Shown here: piece after piece, positions 8,962-19,025 of the stretch
Layout: the number at the start of each line of letters is the position of its first letter
Numbering within the stretch: the first letter of the stretch is position 1
Origin: Oegoconia quadripuncta
Lineage: Eukaryota; Arthropoda; Insecta; Lepidoptera; Autostichidae
Assembly (NCBI GenBank): GCA_949316235.1
Contig: OX438744.1
Location: 3,911,710-3,975,709, forward strand
Length of the DNA: 64,000 nucleotides
Direction: 5' to 3'
Translations under genes and position numbers: made by a program
The notes under the pieces: generated by a model
What the model saw: only the letters and a program-made list of their open reading frames with translations
What the model was told of the DNA's origin: nothing
Database searches by the model: none

Positions 8962-9482
8962 ATTTTTTTTTCTTTAAGCACAACGGGTTAGCACTTGACC
9001 TCAATCACACCTGATGTTAAGTGAAGATGAAGCCGAAGGTGGTAGCGTACTGACGCGGAAACCCCAACTTATTTGGGGGACTGGCTATCTTATCTCTGAC
9101 AACCGGAACACAACAATGCTATTAACATTGCTGTTTGGCGGCAGATTTAGATAAGATGGTGGTAGCTAGCCAGACGGACATTTAAACTTTTTTTTTTATT
9201 ATTAAAAATTGGTTTCGCGTTTGACTACAATCTCACCTGATGGAAAGTGACGATGTAGCTGAAGATGTATCACGCGCACCCAGTAAATGCCTATTCACTC
9301 TAGACTTGTAGATCCCAAGGTTGTAAGTGCCGGGAAAAACCCACGCGGGCAGTGCGGGCAGTGTGAAACTGCCCTACCACCAACCAAACCGAGTACTAAA
9401 TATGTACCCCGCTGGCGATCGAACCCGCGACCTCCGAATCGTAAACCCAACGTTGTTTACGTTGAGTCACGGAGGTGGTTAT
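8962..9482 (-). mobile_element. SINE-A copy split by LINE-2
   Basis: The SINE-A body and tail lie at 8962-9187 and its tRNA-like head (GGGTTCGATCGCC on the minus strand, degraded A box) at about 9372-9482. The 184 bp between them is a LINE-2 3' fragment in the same orientation. The break falls at the AAATGCCC site of the SINE consensus, so the LINE-2 inserted into an existing SINE-A. Confidence 0.8.
9188..9371 (-). mobile_element. LINE-2, 3' fragment nested in SINE-A
   Basis: On the minus strand this encodes a decayed version of the LINE-2 C-terminus (the SRVNRHLL-like region), followed by TCACTTTCCATCAGGTGAGA and the A-rich end. It sits inside the SINE-A copy at 8962-9482. It is 5' truncated. 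Confidence 0.75.
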
Positions 9483-9497
9483 AGTTGGTTATAGATG

Positions 9498-9632
9498 GTG
9501 ATGTCTGGCTAGATAAACATTTAAAAGTGCCCTACCACCAACCAAACCAAGTACTAAACATGGTACTCAGCTGGAAATCGAACCCGCGACGTCCGTTTTG
9601 TAAACCTTTACATTAAGCCAAGGAGACGGATA
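9498..9632 (-). mobile_element. SINE-A, head-side fragment
   Basis: Minus strand GCGGGTTCGATTTCC (B box) and TTGGTTGGTGGTAGGGCAC identify the tRNA-like head and the start of the body. It follows the previous SINE-A directly in the same orientation. Confidence 0.7.
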
Positions 9633-10184
9633 AGTGTCACTCCATGAAATACATATTAATATCACTTTGTTGTGTTACTGTTTGTAAATACACTGTGTCG
9701 AAAGCCGCACACGGTTTTCCATCATTTCGCCGCATTCTCCAATTACAACGGCCATAATATGACGCGAACCGAACACCAGCTGCTGCCTGTTCTCTTTTTA
9801 AATTGGCGCAATATTTATGCAGTAGAGTGATGTTTATTCGCTCTCATAAAGTAGGAACCAACCTGTAAATTTATTTTCATAGATTTATTAGTTATTTCTT
9901 ATTCCTATGTGTTTTTCCGGAAAGAGTGGCATATATCTTCATTGGCTGCAATGTAATAGCGTAACGATTAAAATACTTAATAGGGTAGTTAATATAGAAC
10001 GTAAGATTTTATGAAATACAAACAGTGACGACACTTTTCATTTTGCTACCATACAAGTTTTACCTCTAAGGTTCATTGAGTTCTTCCAGGTCGCTGGGGA
10101 ACGCCGGTCGGGGCATTCAATGCGCAATGTAGTAGCTCCGGCGAAACACAGTCGCATGCCGGTCAGTCTTTTCTCCTTTGTTTG
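9633..10184. other. No gene recognised
   Basis: No coding, RNA or repeat feature is supported here. Confidence 0.35.
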
Positions 10185-10390
10185 TACAGTATTAGAGAGC
10201 AGAACGGTGAAGGAAAACATCGTGAGGAAACCTGCATACCTAAGAGATAAAAATTCCAAAGCATGTGAAGTCCCCAATTCGCATTATGCCAGCGTGGTGG
10301 ACTATGGCCCAAACTCCCTCCTATACTCGTACAAGGGAAGGCCTATATTCCTGCAGTGGAATTTTTACGGGCTAATGATGATGACAGAGG
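10185..10390 (+). mobile_element. SINE-D, truncated copy
   Basis: Contains AACGGTGAAGGAAAACATCG, TGTGAAGTCCCC, CCAGCGTGGTGGACTATGGC and a GGGCTAATGATGATGA 3' end. The tRNA-like head is missing. Confidence 0.8.
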
Positions 10391-10462
10391 ATCGAATACA
10401 ACTGTAATAAGCCCTCAATACTGATCATAGATTTCCATATTATGATAATAATTTAAAGTTTA

Positions 10463-10803
10463 ACCGCCTCCGTGGCTCAATGTAAACAACATAGGGTTTA
10501 CGAATCGGAGGTCGCGGGTTCGATCCCCATCGGGGTACATGTTTAGTACTCGGTTTGGTTGGTGGTAGGGCATTTTAAATGTCCGCCTGGCTAGCTACCA
10601 CCATCTTATCTAAATCTGCCGCCAAGCAGCAGTGTTAATAGCATTGTTGTGTTCCGGTTGTCAGAGATAAGATAGCCAGTTCCCCAAATTATTTGGGTTT
10701 CCGGGTCAGTACGCTTCCACCTTCGGCCTCATCTTCACTTAACATCAGGTGTGATTGAGGTCAAGTGCTAACCCGTTGAGAATATAAAAAAAAAAAAAAA
10801 AAA
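10463..10803 (+). mobile_element. SINE-A, full-length reference copy
   Basis: Reads in order: AACCGCCTCCGTGGCTCAAT (A-box region), GTCGCGGGTTCGATCCCC (B box), GTACTCGGTTTGGTTGGTGG, GTCCGCCTGGCTAGCTACCA, CATTGTTGTGTTCCGGTTGT, AGATAAGATAGCCAG, TTTCCGGGTCAGTACGCTTC, CATCAGGTGTGATTGAGGTC, CCGTTGAGAAT and an A tail. This is a tRNA-derived SINE with an internal pol III promoter. It shares GTTGAGAAT and TCGGCCTC variants with the copy at 30264-30607, so the two belong to one subfamily. Confidence 0.9.
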
Positions 10804-10859
10804 GTTAGTATATAATGAGATACAATAAATGTTTGGTTACAGAAAGGTGATTGTTTGGT

Positions 10860-11130
10860 TTTTAGGGTACCGTAGTCAACAAGGAACCCTTATAGTTTCG
10901 CCATATATAAATATTTATGTATGTTTATCCGTTATCTTGTATCCATAGCTCAAGCTTTGTTTAGTTTGGGACTAGATGATTGGTGTCGTGGCTGAAATAT
11001 TTATTATTATTACTACGTCCGTCTGTCTGTCCGAGGATTAGCTCCTTACCTTATAACCCCTGCCAAATTACAGCTTTCTAGTACAGCTATAATTTGGCAT
11101 GGTATACAATATTAATCATGGCCACAAAGT
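10860..11130. repeat. Dispersed repeat interrupted by a SINE-B tail
   Basis: The words GGGTACCGTAGTCAACAAGG, AACCCTTATAG and, after the interruption, ACGTCCGTCTGTCTGTCCG look like the well-known insect repeat of the AGGGTTCCGTA type. The SINE-B 3' part (10903-11020) lies between the two halves. Confidence 0.5.
10903..11020 (+). mobile_element. SINE-B, 3' half
   Basis: Contains TATCTTGTATCCATAGCTCA, AGTTTGGGACTAGATGATTG and an ATATTTATTATTATTA tail. It lacks the head and sits within another repeat. Confidence 0.75.
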
Positions 11131-11744
11131 GTATATTAAATGTGATGTGATCAAAATTTCATAAAAGAAATATGATCAGCGCCGCCATTTGCTTTGACAA
11201 TGTGTTATGTCTGAGTTTTAGCCTTATAGCTTAAAGCGAAAGTTTTGACAGCCCAAGCCTTATGGCGCCCTCGGCAAAGCTCTTAAATGTTCAAATCAAT
11301 CTAGTAAGTTAAGTTAATTGGAGAATTACATCACATTATCAGCCTTATGCTCCAAGTGTCGAGGCACAGTGTCCTCTCACTAGAGAAGGTACGGAAATAA
11401 TCCACGAAGCAGGCCCAGTGCCAATTGGTGAATTTATACAAGTATATCAGACTAGTGACCACTACACAGTCAGTATTTTCAATGTGATAGTATCATAATC
11501 TAAGAAAATATTTTATATCCTAACATTTTAAATACAAATAAGTAAATGAGCATAGGTGCTGTACAGTTAACACTATGTGCATTATTATTTAACTTTTTTT
11601 AACGGACTCCATACAGTAACACTAAAACGCGTTCGACGCGACACACAAACGCCATTCTACAATTGCCAATTATAAGCAGGCAAATTACCTTACAATACGC
11701 AGACCAACATCAAGAACTCCACGACGCAGAAGCTAATAAAATAA
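11021..11744. other. No gene; degenerate SINE-D-like core near 11360-11450
   Basis: A short stretch (GAGAAGGTACGGAAATAATC and GGCCCAGTGCCAATTGG) resembles the SINE-D core in reverse and also the stretch at 20610-20690. Nothing else is recognisable. Confidence 0.3.
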
Positions 11745-11948
11745 ATATTTCGAACAGTCACACCAATAATCTAGTCCCAAACTAAGTAAAGCTTGGATGC
11801 ATTTGATTGAATGATGGAAAGATTGAAAGCAAATGGATGGATAAATGTTCGTATTCATCACACAACCATTTACCACTAGCGGGAATCAAACTCGCAACCC
11901 TTGGTTTCACTGACAGGGTCATTATCCACTACACCAATCGGTCGTCGA
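11745..11948 (-). mobile_element. SINE-B copy with internal deletion
   Basis: On the minus strand: GACGACCGATTGGTGTAGTG (A-box region), GTCAGTGAAACCAAGG, a B box (GCGAGTTTGATTCCC), then TAGTTTGGGACTAGATTATT and a TATTTATTTTATT tail. The centre is shortened relative to 47944-48190. Confidence 0.75.
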
Positions 11949-12152
11949 AGTCATTACTTAGTGTCTTCTGTGACGCAATGAAGTTCATGTGGTAACTTTA
12001 ATATAATGTTGTAGGTTTTATAACTAAATACCCACACTAAATCTTTAGCTAGCGGACGATTAGTTAAACTGATACAAAAAAAAAATCTTTAATATCATCC
12101 AAACCCCAATCACTGCGATATAGTGGGGGGACAGCCTTACCGAAGCGCCCTA

Positions 12153-12171
12153 AGAAGAATGGGCACTTTTG
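12153..12171 (+). repeat. Left terminal inverted repeat candidate of the transposase unit
   Basis: AAGAAGAATGGGCACTTTTG pairs with CAAAAGTGCCCATTCTCCTT at 16206-16224. The core of 15 bp is perfect. Weaker matching continues inward (GCGCATGGCGGCC against GCGTGGGCGGTCC). No target duplication was found. Confidence 0.45.
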
Positions 12172-12670
12172 GGCGCATGGCGGCCACTGATAAAATTATT
12201 ATCAGATGAAAGTACTGTTATTAACGAACACTTTTACAACAGTCGTTACTCTGTATTACAATTTCAGAAAAAGATATAAACTGTCATATTTGAAAGCAAT
12301 ATTGCATAAAAATACATTATAATTATTATATCCTCGGTTTTTATTATATCATGACTACTATAACATTGTATATTATTTTATAATAATGCATAATAACTAT
12401 TTTATTAATGTATTATTTTATATTTAACATTATATATATATTCTTCTCTAAGTGTTATTATCAGCGCATATGCTTAACATAATGTAAAATGTGTCAAAGT
12501 GGCGAATAAACAGTTTCTTTCTTTCTTTCTTTCTATATTATTTTATAATTAGTCCAAGTTATTAAAAATATTTTATCTTCCAAAAATCATCTACTAGTAA
12601 TACTACTTTCTTTAAAAGCGACCCACGCACCGCGAAGAAACCTGTCCTACCTCATTTTAGTACCTGCTTA
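12172..12670. other. No gene; TTTC microsatellite at 12516-12534
   Basis: AT-rich leader before the transposase gene. It contains GCGAATAAACAG followed by a short (TTTC)n run, a typical retroelement-style tail, but no body was recognised. Confidence 0.4.
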
Positions 12671-12756
12671 CGCAGAGGACCAATAGGCGTCTTTGTTCGT
12701 CAAGAACAAAGGTGCCGGCCGGCGTTGTGTGAGGCGTGCGATGCCATCCCTCTGCG
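12671..12756. promoter_or_regulatory. Nested inverted repeats upstream of exon 1
   Basis: CGCAGAGG at 12671-12678 pairs with CCTCTGCG at 12749-12756. Inside lies CTTTGTTC (12691-12698), a 5-nt loop, then GAACAAAG (12704-12711). The block is GC-richer than its surroundings and lies about 165 bp before the likely start codon. It may be a promoter-proximal structure or a transposase-binding site; this is inference. Confidence 0.3.
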
Positions 12757-12920
12757 CAGTCCTTCGTTTACGCTTGCGTCGTTGTGTACTGTGCGATTTT
12801 ATGCGTTTTTATAAACATTTTGACCCGTTTCTGCTTCTCGGACTTTGTGATCAGCTAACTTGACAACTGGATACGTTTATGGACTTCGTTTTGTGCTTGG
12901 TGATCTGGATTTTGTTGAAT

Positions 12921-15825
12921 ATGGCTGAAAATCGACCTGTTTGTGTTTTGTGCAATCGGTCGGTGGTGAACAGAAGAAGATTCGAGATAACACATGCATT
13001 TTTCGAAGAAAATCCCGCGAATGCGCAATATATTATTGACGCTATTGCGCCACGACAAGTAAGTCCTTGTTTTTAATGTTTTATTACATAGAGTATGCCT
13101 TCGTTTCACTTTAACCACGACCTTGGGCGATGCACTTTCTTTGTGTCTTGCCGACTTGGCGCAATACTCGTTTCAGACTTCCGCACTTAGTTATCATATT
13201 CATGGCATGCTTTGTCATACATTTATTTACGCCATTGTTCACCAACCCGCATTGGGCCAGCGTTGTGGGCTATGGCTGAAATACCATTCGCCGCCCGCCG
13301 CCCACCGCCCATCGCCTAAGGTCGTGGTTAAGTCGTTAAACTAAACGTATGATCAAAGGACTACCGTAAGCTAGTGGCTACACTTTAAAGTGTATTTCCA
13401 TTCGTATTTAGATTAATGTGAAAAATCGTGTGAGCAAGAGCGCGCGTTAGCCTATAAGGGTCCAGAGTGTAACGACTAGGTGCATTCAAAATGTCATTTA
13501 AGAATCAGTTAATTAAATGACCTCATCAACAATTGACTCACTCGCAAGCTACATATAAACGTTCAGTATTCATTATCATATCCTATAAGATTTAGAATAT
13601 CCAATAGGATACATTCTTTTTATATATGTGTTCAGTATCCTATAAAAAGTTAGTAAGTCGGACGCATGGGTTTTCCTGTACTCTGCCGTCGGGCACCGCG
13701 TGAATTACACTTCGACGACTATCTTACTAGACTTAAAATCCAGTGATATATTTATCTATAGTGATATATTATTAAACTGGAGCCGTGTTATAATTATTAT
13801 TAGTAAGATAGTAATGAACCGCACAACTATGTTACAGCCTATATATCTATCGCTAGGGATATGATTATACGACGCCTAATATATATCTTACTGTGACATA
13901 ATATATTTCTTCACACTCACCAGTCAGTATGTTTTTTGTTCCAGATTGAATATAATGGCCACGAATACGTTTGTCGACCATGTTGGCAACGAGTGCAACG
14001 TGCTGTACAGCCTGCTCCAAACCGTGATCGTGAGGCACCCCATGTGTGTACACTTCAGAATGAAGAATATTCTCGAGTGCCTAACAATGCAGCGCTCTGT
14101 ATGTTTGACAGATGTCGGAACACCACACGTCATAGGATTCCAGAAAATATCCGAATTTCCCTTTTGGTGCAATCAAACTTGTATTTACCCAATGAAGCCA
14201 GAATTTGTGAAACACACTTAAGATCCAACGACTGGGATGAGATTATTGACAGTCCAAATCTTAGACATGATTTTAATAGTACTCATTTTTCACATATGAT
14301 GAGTCTTATGAAAGAAGCTGTATCACGGAGCGTTGTACTTGATTTCAACAATATAGACGATATGGATCCTAATGAGATACACATTAGACTGGGTCGTAGC
14401 CGAGAAGAATTTTACCAAATCTTAGAACAAACGCCTTCCTTAACTGGACCGAACAACAAAAACTCTCTTGCCATTTACCTTATGAAACTAAGGAGTGGTG
14501 AGAGCAACGAAAGGTTGGCTACTCTCTTTCAAATGAGTAGAAGAACTCTTGAAAGGCATCTAAATAAAGCAAGAGATTGTTTAGATCGAGACTTCAGGCC
14601 CAGGCACCTGGGATTAGATCACACTAATCGAAGATTGATAGCTCAACGCAATCTTTACGTGCCCAACGCATTATTTGGAAATCCCAGCTCTTCTGAAGAG
14701 GAACGGAAAGCTATCATAGTAATGGATGGAACATACATCTACATCCAAAAGAGCTCGAACTTTTCGTTCCAACGAGAGACATACAGTTTACATAAATTCA
14801 GCAACCTACTGAAACCATTCATAATTATAAGCTGTGATGGGTATATAATAGATGTTTGTGGACCATATGCAGCTACTGACTCAGATGCTAATATCTTGCA
14901 AAGAATGCTGAACGACGAAGAAGGAGCATTTCATTGGTTCTTCCGTGCTGGCGATATTTTTATCTTGGATCGAGGCTTTCGAGATGCTCTTCCCGATCTG
15001 GAAGCATATGGTTATTCAGCTTATATGCCTGAAACAAAAGACCGCAATGCAGATCAACTGACCACAGAGCGAGCTAATAGGACAAGATTAGTTACAATAA
15101 GTCGCTGGATGGTTGAAGTGGTTAATGGAAGATTCAAGCGCGACTTCAAGCTATTCCGACAAGATTTTTTTAACAGAGCTTTAAGTCACCTGTTTAAAGA
15201 TTTTCAGATTGCAGCTGCATTACTTAATGCGTTTCATATAACCATATCAGATAGCATACATGCAGCCTCGTTTGTGGAGATCATAAACGCGCGCATGAGT
15301 CTAGAAAACCATTTGGCAGACTATGTTGTTCGCAACAATATGAACAGGCAACGAGCAGTATTCGAGAGCATCACAGCTGACCAGCCTTTTTTCGACGATT
15401 TCCCAAATCTTACCGAAGATGACCTTATTCTGTTTGCTCTCGGTACATATCAAATAAAACTAGCCCGCAGTTATTATGCCGAACACCAAGTACAGGGCTT
15501 GTATAACATTGAGGTATACCGAGAGCAACGGATAAGAAATCTAAGCCAATATATCACAGAAGAAGACATTTGGTTATTACGTGTCCGCATACAATCAAGA
15601 CATGTGAGGTCAAGAATTTATTATTCTTACATTGTAATTGACCGACAAAGAGTCGGTCGGGAAGCTATCGCTCATTATTACTGCTCCTGCTTAAGTGGAA
15701 GACGTACAGTCGGATGCTGCGCACATATTATGTGCACGGTATGGTACCTGGGATGGGCTAAAAACCAACCCGAAGAGATTAGGTTACCAGCATGGGAACT
15801 CAGTGCTATTATAGACCGGGAGTAG
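12921..15825 (+). CDS. DDE_Tnp_4-like transposase with ZAD-like, THAP-like and SWIM-like motifs (two exons)
   Basis: Exon 1 runs 12921-13058 and ends at a CAA|GTAAGT donor. The intron (13059-13944) ends TTTTTTGTTCCAG. Exon 2 is 13945-15825. Both junctions are phase 0, and the spliced product is 672 residues. Motifs: C8-x2-C11 and C56-x2-C59 (a ZAD-like pattern joined only by splicing); C98-x4-C103-x30-C134-x2-H137 (THAP-like); a helix-turn-helix-like stretch near 230-255; the DDE core with D307 (VMDGTYIYI), D388 (FILDRGF) and E437 (WMVEVVNGRFK); and C626-x-C628 with C638-x-H640 (SWIM-like). The family cuts and joins transposon DNA in the nucleus. All three acidic residues are present and no stop or frameshift is seen. 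An in-frame ATG at 12879 is an alternative start. AATAAA lies at about 15955. The gene may be an active transposase or a domesticated one. Confidence 0.85.
13059..13944 (+). other. Intron of the transposase gene
   Basis: The intron has GTAAGT at its 5' end and a pyrimidine-rich TTTTTTGTTCCAG acceptor. It is 886 bp and contains a short SINE-D-like scrap near 13230-13275 (CAACCCGCATTGGGCCAGCG). The splice is inferred from frame continuity and from the cysteine pattern it completes. Confidence 0.7.
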
Positions 15826-16205
15826 ATTTTATTGCATTGTAACAATATTTAATAATATCTAACATTGCCTAATAATGTAATATATCAGTATAGTACATTA
15901 AAAATGTCAATTGAATATATCCAGTGTAATAAAAATGTTATATTATTATTTGCTAATAAACGTTATTTTTGAGAACATCTTTATTTTTTATTATTATTTC
16001 CCTTTTCCTTTGTATTATTGCATTGGGCAGTAAAAAAACTTAGTAAAACTATTTAAAACTCTTGAAAAGGCTAAAATATAAAAATGTATTTTATTCACTA
16101 TAAAAGAATCTAGTGGCAGTGAAACTTTACACCAGTAATAGTCGGACTTAAGTACATCATTAAACAACAAAATCATGTTTGGCCGCGGACCGCCCACGCT
16201 CCATA
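15826..16205 (+). other. 3' UTR and downstream region of the transposase gene
   Basis: AT-rich sequence with an AATAAA-type signal at about 15955. No other gene is seen before the right inverted-repeat candidate. Confidence 0.45.
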
Positions 16206-16224
16206 CAAAAGTGCCCATTCTCCT
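16206..16224 (-). repeat. Right terminal inverted repeat candidate of the transposase unit
   Basis: This is the partner of 12153-12171, with one mismatch at the fourth position and 15 perfect bases inside. If both are true ends, the transposon is about 4.07 kb. The 3-bp flanks (CCT on the left, TGC on the right) do not form an obvious target duplication. Confidence 0.45.
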
Positions 16225-16499
16225 TTGCGACTTTGAAATAACTTGATAATTTATGCTTAAATTTATTCCCTACTTCCGACTCTTTCCGGCATAACGTCCC
16301 TTGGGAAGCAGCATTATTACTCTACTTCCTGCAGTAAATAACGATGCCTCCGTTTATTTGGTTTACGGCATAGCATAACTAATCTGTCATTCACACAGTT
16401 TTTAGTGTCCGGTAGTCAAACTGGGAACCGTTATGTACATATACTTAGCACAGCTATCTTTCTTGCAAACTATTAGTGAGTACTATATGTTGGTATGTT

Positions 16500-16720
16500 A
16501 TTGTTAGGCCTACTACTACGGGGGGGGTGACGTCGCATCAGGCCCTGTAGCGTCTCATACCGCTCGCTGACTGCGGTGTGAGCCGCTAGTTGCCCTACGG
16601 GAATGGGCCCCCTTAGGGGGGAGACCTGGAGCCGCTGATGCGTTCCCAGGTCCTCTCCCTCCCGATAGGTAGGGGAGTCCCACATAACCGTCTCGCCGTC
16701 CCCCAGGCGAGCGGTACACG
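16500..16720. other. Unclassified GC-rich island
   Basis: This segment is strikingly GC-rich for the window. It contains GGGGGGGTGACGTCGCATCA, GAATGGGCCCCCTTAGGGGG and CTCTCCCTCCCGATAGGTAG. Overlapping minus-strand frames (16473-16685 and 16555-16761) show no motif I recognise. A 3' end of a GC-rich LINE is possible, as R1 in this window is also GC-rich, but no A tail or RT motif is present. Confidence 0.35.
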
Positions 16721-17029
16721 TAAAGGCCTACTATTCGTAGTCTGTGTGATAAGACGGGCATGATGAAACTACATATGGGTACGTTTTTTGATTCGCTACG
16801 GAGTTCCTAAAATGACGTAGACCGTCTGTTCTTTGTTTGATAAGAAAATGTTTAAACAATATGGTAAAATAAACAAATAAACACCCAAAAACAAAACAGA
16901 ACACATTGTTTCACGTCGTGTGTTCGGATCCGAAATTTCAGAAAAACTATGTAGGCCTCCAGAAAAGAAATTGATATTATGAATTTATTTAAGTGCTTCT
17001 TAATAATTCCAGCGAAAAAATACCTACCC
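16721..17029. other. No gene recognised
   Basis: Nothing is supported in this interval. Confidence 0.35.
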
Positions 17030-17346
17030 GTATTTTTTTTTATGGACGAGGGTTTCGTACTTGACCTCAATCACACCTGATGTTAAGTAAAGATGAGGTC
17101 GAAGGTGGAAGCGTAGTGACCCGGATACGCCAATACATTTGGGGCACTAGCTATCTTATCTCTGACAACCGGAACACAACAATGCTATCAACATTGCTGC
17201 TTGGCGACCGATTTAGATAAGATGGTGGTAGCTAGCCAGGCGGACATTTAAAATGCCCTACCATCAACCAAACCGAGTACTTAAACATGTACCCCCCTGG
17301 GGATCGAACCCGCGAATGTTGTTTACATTGAGTCAGGGAGGCGGTT
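17030..17346 (-). mobile_element. SINE-A, near full-length copy
   Basis: On the minus strand the copy runs from a head with GCGGGTTCGATCCCC through GATAAGATAGCTAG to CATCAGGTGTGATTGAGGTC and an A tail. The head has a small deletion between the A and B boxes. Confidence 0.85.
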
Positions 17347-18499
17347 ATTTAATCGTTATTGCTTGCTTAGTATTAATAATCTCATTATTAATTGCGTTAG
17401 TTATAAATAAGTTTTTCTTTAGCTGACAGTATTAAGGTACTAATAGAACTTAAATTATAAACTCCATTCTTAAAATAAAAACGTCGTCACATAATTTGAA
17501 GAATTTCTTTCAGAAGGTCTGTAATGTACATGCGTATGATATTTTTAGAAAGTAATTGCACCCGTGCGAAGCCAGGGTGGGCCGCTAGTATAGATAATAA
17601 ACGAGTGTGTAGGTAGTTGCCCTTTGATATTTAACACGCGGAAAACGAGAATAAATGAGAAATTCCTACAAAATCTATATACACACTTCAAAGTATGTAT
17701 GTGGCTCGCTTTGCCTTCTATAAATAAATTAGAAATGTCTTGTCAATTGAATCAACAGAGAAAATTGCATCAGATTTCTATACATATTATACAATTTTAC
17801 AATGGTTTTACAGTTCGAAAATTGTATCGCGCTATTTTTTGTGAACGATTATATCGTTGACGCTACCAAAGTAAAACCAAACCCAAAATGTTCAGGGCTA
17901 ACCATAAGTATTGAAACAAAACTAGTTTAATCTCCGTTCATATGATTAGCACGATACGAAATGTGCTTAACGTAACGTTTTTGGTTATGGTTTAGCTTTG
18001 GTAATACGTTCAAACTAAGCGCGTTCGGCCCTCGTTGAACATGTAATGCAACGTCACCCAAACGAGAAGAATCGCTGGAATCGATGTGGAGGAAGAACTT
18101 GCAATTATTAAGCACGTAGACTAGATTGCTTATTATTATTAAAATCATTACTTTATATTTAATTTTTTTTACTATGCTTTGACTATAATAGTAATCCAAA
18201 GCCAAGAGTAAAGAGTTCAAAAAGAAATATCAAAATTACTTACGTAATTCCCCTTAAACAGGGTTGAAGCATGAAGCAAATTTATTACTATCTGCCCGCA
18301 AGGAAGTTTGTGGACTGTGACAATCAGTCATAATGGATTTAGGGCCTGAGCTAAAGTTTAAACCATTGTGGTGAGCTTCGGCGAGTTTAATATCTGTGAC
18401 GATTTAGTTGCTGCAGTATACCAATGGCAATGATAACAATTGTTGCTACTATAGTCTGTAAGCCTGATACGCTTAAGTATTAAAAGGGGATGGACGTTT
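17347..18499. other. No gene; Helitron-type 3' end near 17560-17590
   Basis: CACCCGTGCGAAGCCAGGGT followed by GGGCCGCTAGT has the hairpin-plus-CTAG(T) form of a Helitron 3' end, with CTAG at about 17585-17588. The matching 5' end was not found. The rest is unassigned AT-rich sequence. Confidence 0.4.
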
Positions 18500-18736
18500 T
18501 GGTTGGTGGTAGGGCATTTTAAATGTCCGCCTGGCAAGCTACCACCATCTTATCTAAATCTACCGCCAAGCAGCAATGTTAATTGCATTGTTGTTTTCCG
18601 GTTGTCAGAGACAAGATAGGCAGTCCCCCAAATGTGTTGGGGTTTCCGGTTCAGTACGCTTCCCCCTTCGACCTTATCTTCACTTAACATCAGGTGTGAT
18701 TGAGGTCAAGTACCAACTCGTTGTACAAAAAAAAAC
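18500..18736 (+). mobile_element. SINE-A, 5'-truncated copy
   Basis: Starts within the body at TTGGTTGGTGGTAGGGC and runs to the A tail. The tRNA-like head is absent. Confidence 0.85.
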
Positions 18737-18754
18737 GTAGTGCTTAATATAGAA

Positions 18755-19025
18755 GGTATGTTAAGGTGGTTTGTGCATATTATAGAACGAATGAGTAAAA
18801 GGAGATTAACAAAAGCAATATATAACGAAAGCCTGAATTAAAGGGTCTATAAAGGTCGGAGAAGAAAGACGTACGTCATAGTAGTGACTGGCGTACTCAC
18901 AAAAGGTCAGGTACGGACAATCAATAATCGACGAACGTGTATGCAGTATTTAATAATAGTTGAAGAAGCAAACGTAGTATGTCAGGATCGTTACAAGTGG
19001 AAATCAATAGTATCTGCCTACCCCC
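18755..19025 (+). pseudogene. LINE-6 RT C-terminal remnant
   Basis: Frames give MLRWF, then ERMSKRRLTKAIYNESLN, GRRRKTY, VLTKGQVRTINNRRTCM and CQDRYKWKSIVSAYP. This is the C-terminal tail of a non-LTR element and contains stops and a frameshift. The clade is not assigned. Part of it is tandemly duplicated at 19323 onward. Confidence 0.65.

Noticed and set aside
13924..14221. Small overlapping ORFs on both strands within exon 2 of the transposase
   Set aside because: Shadow frames of the real coding sequence.
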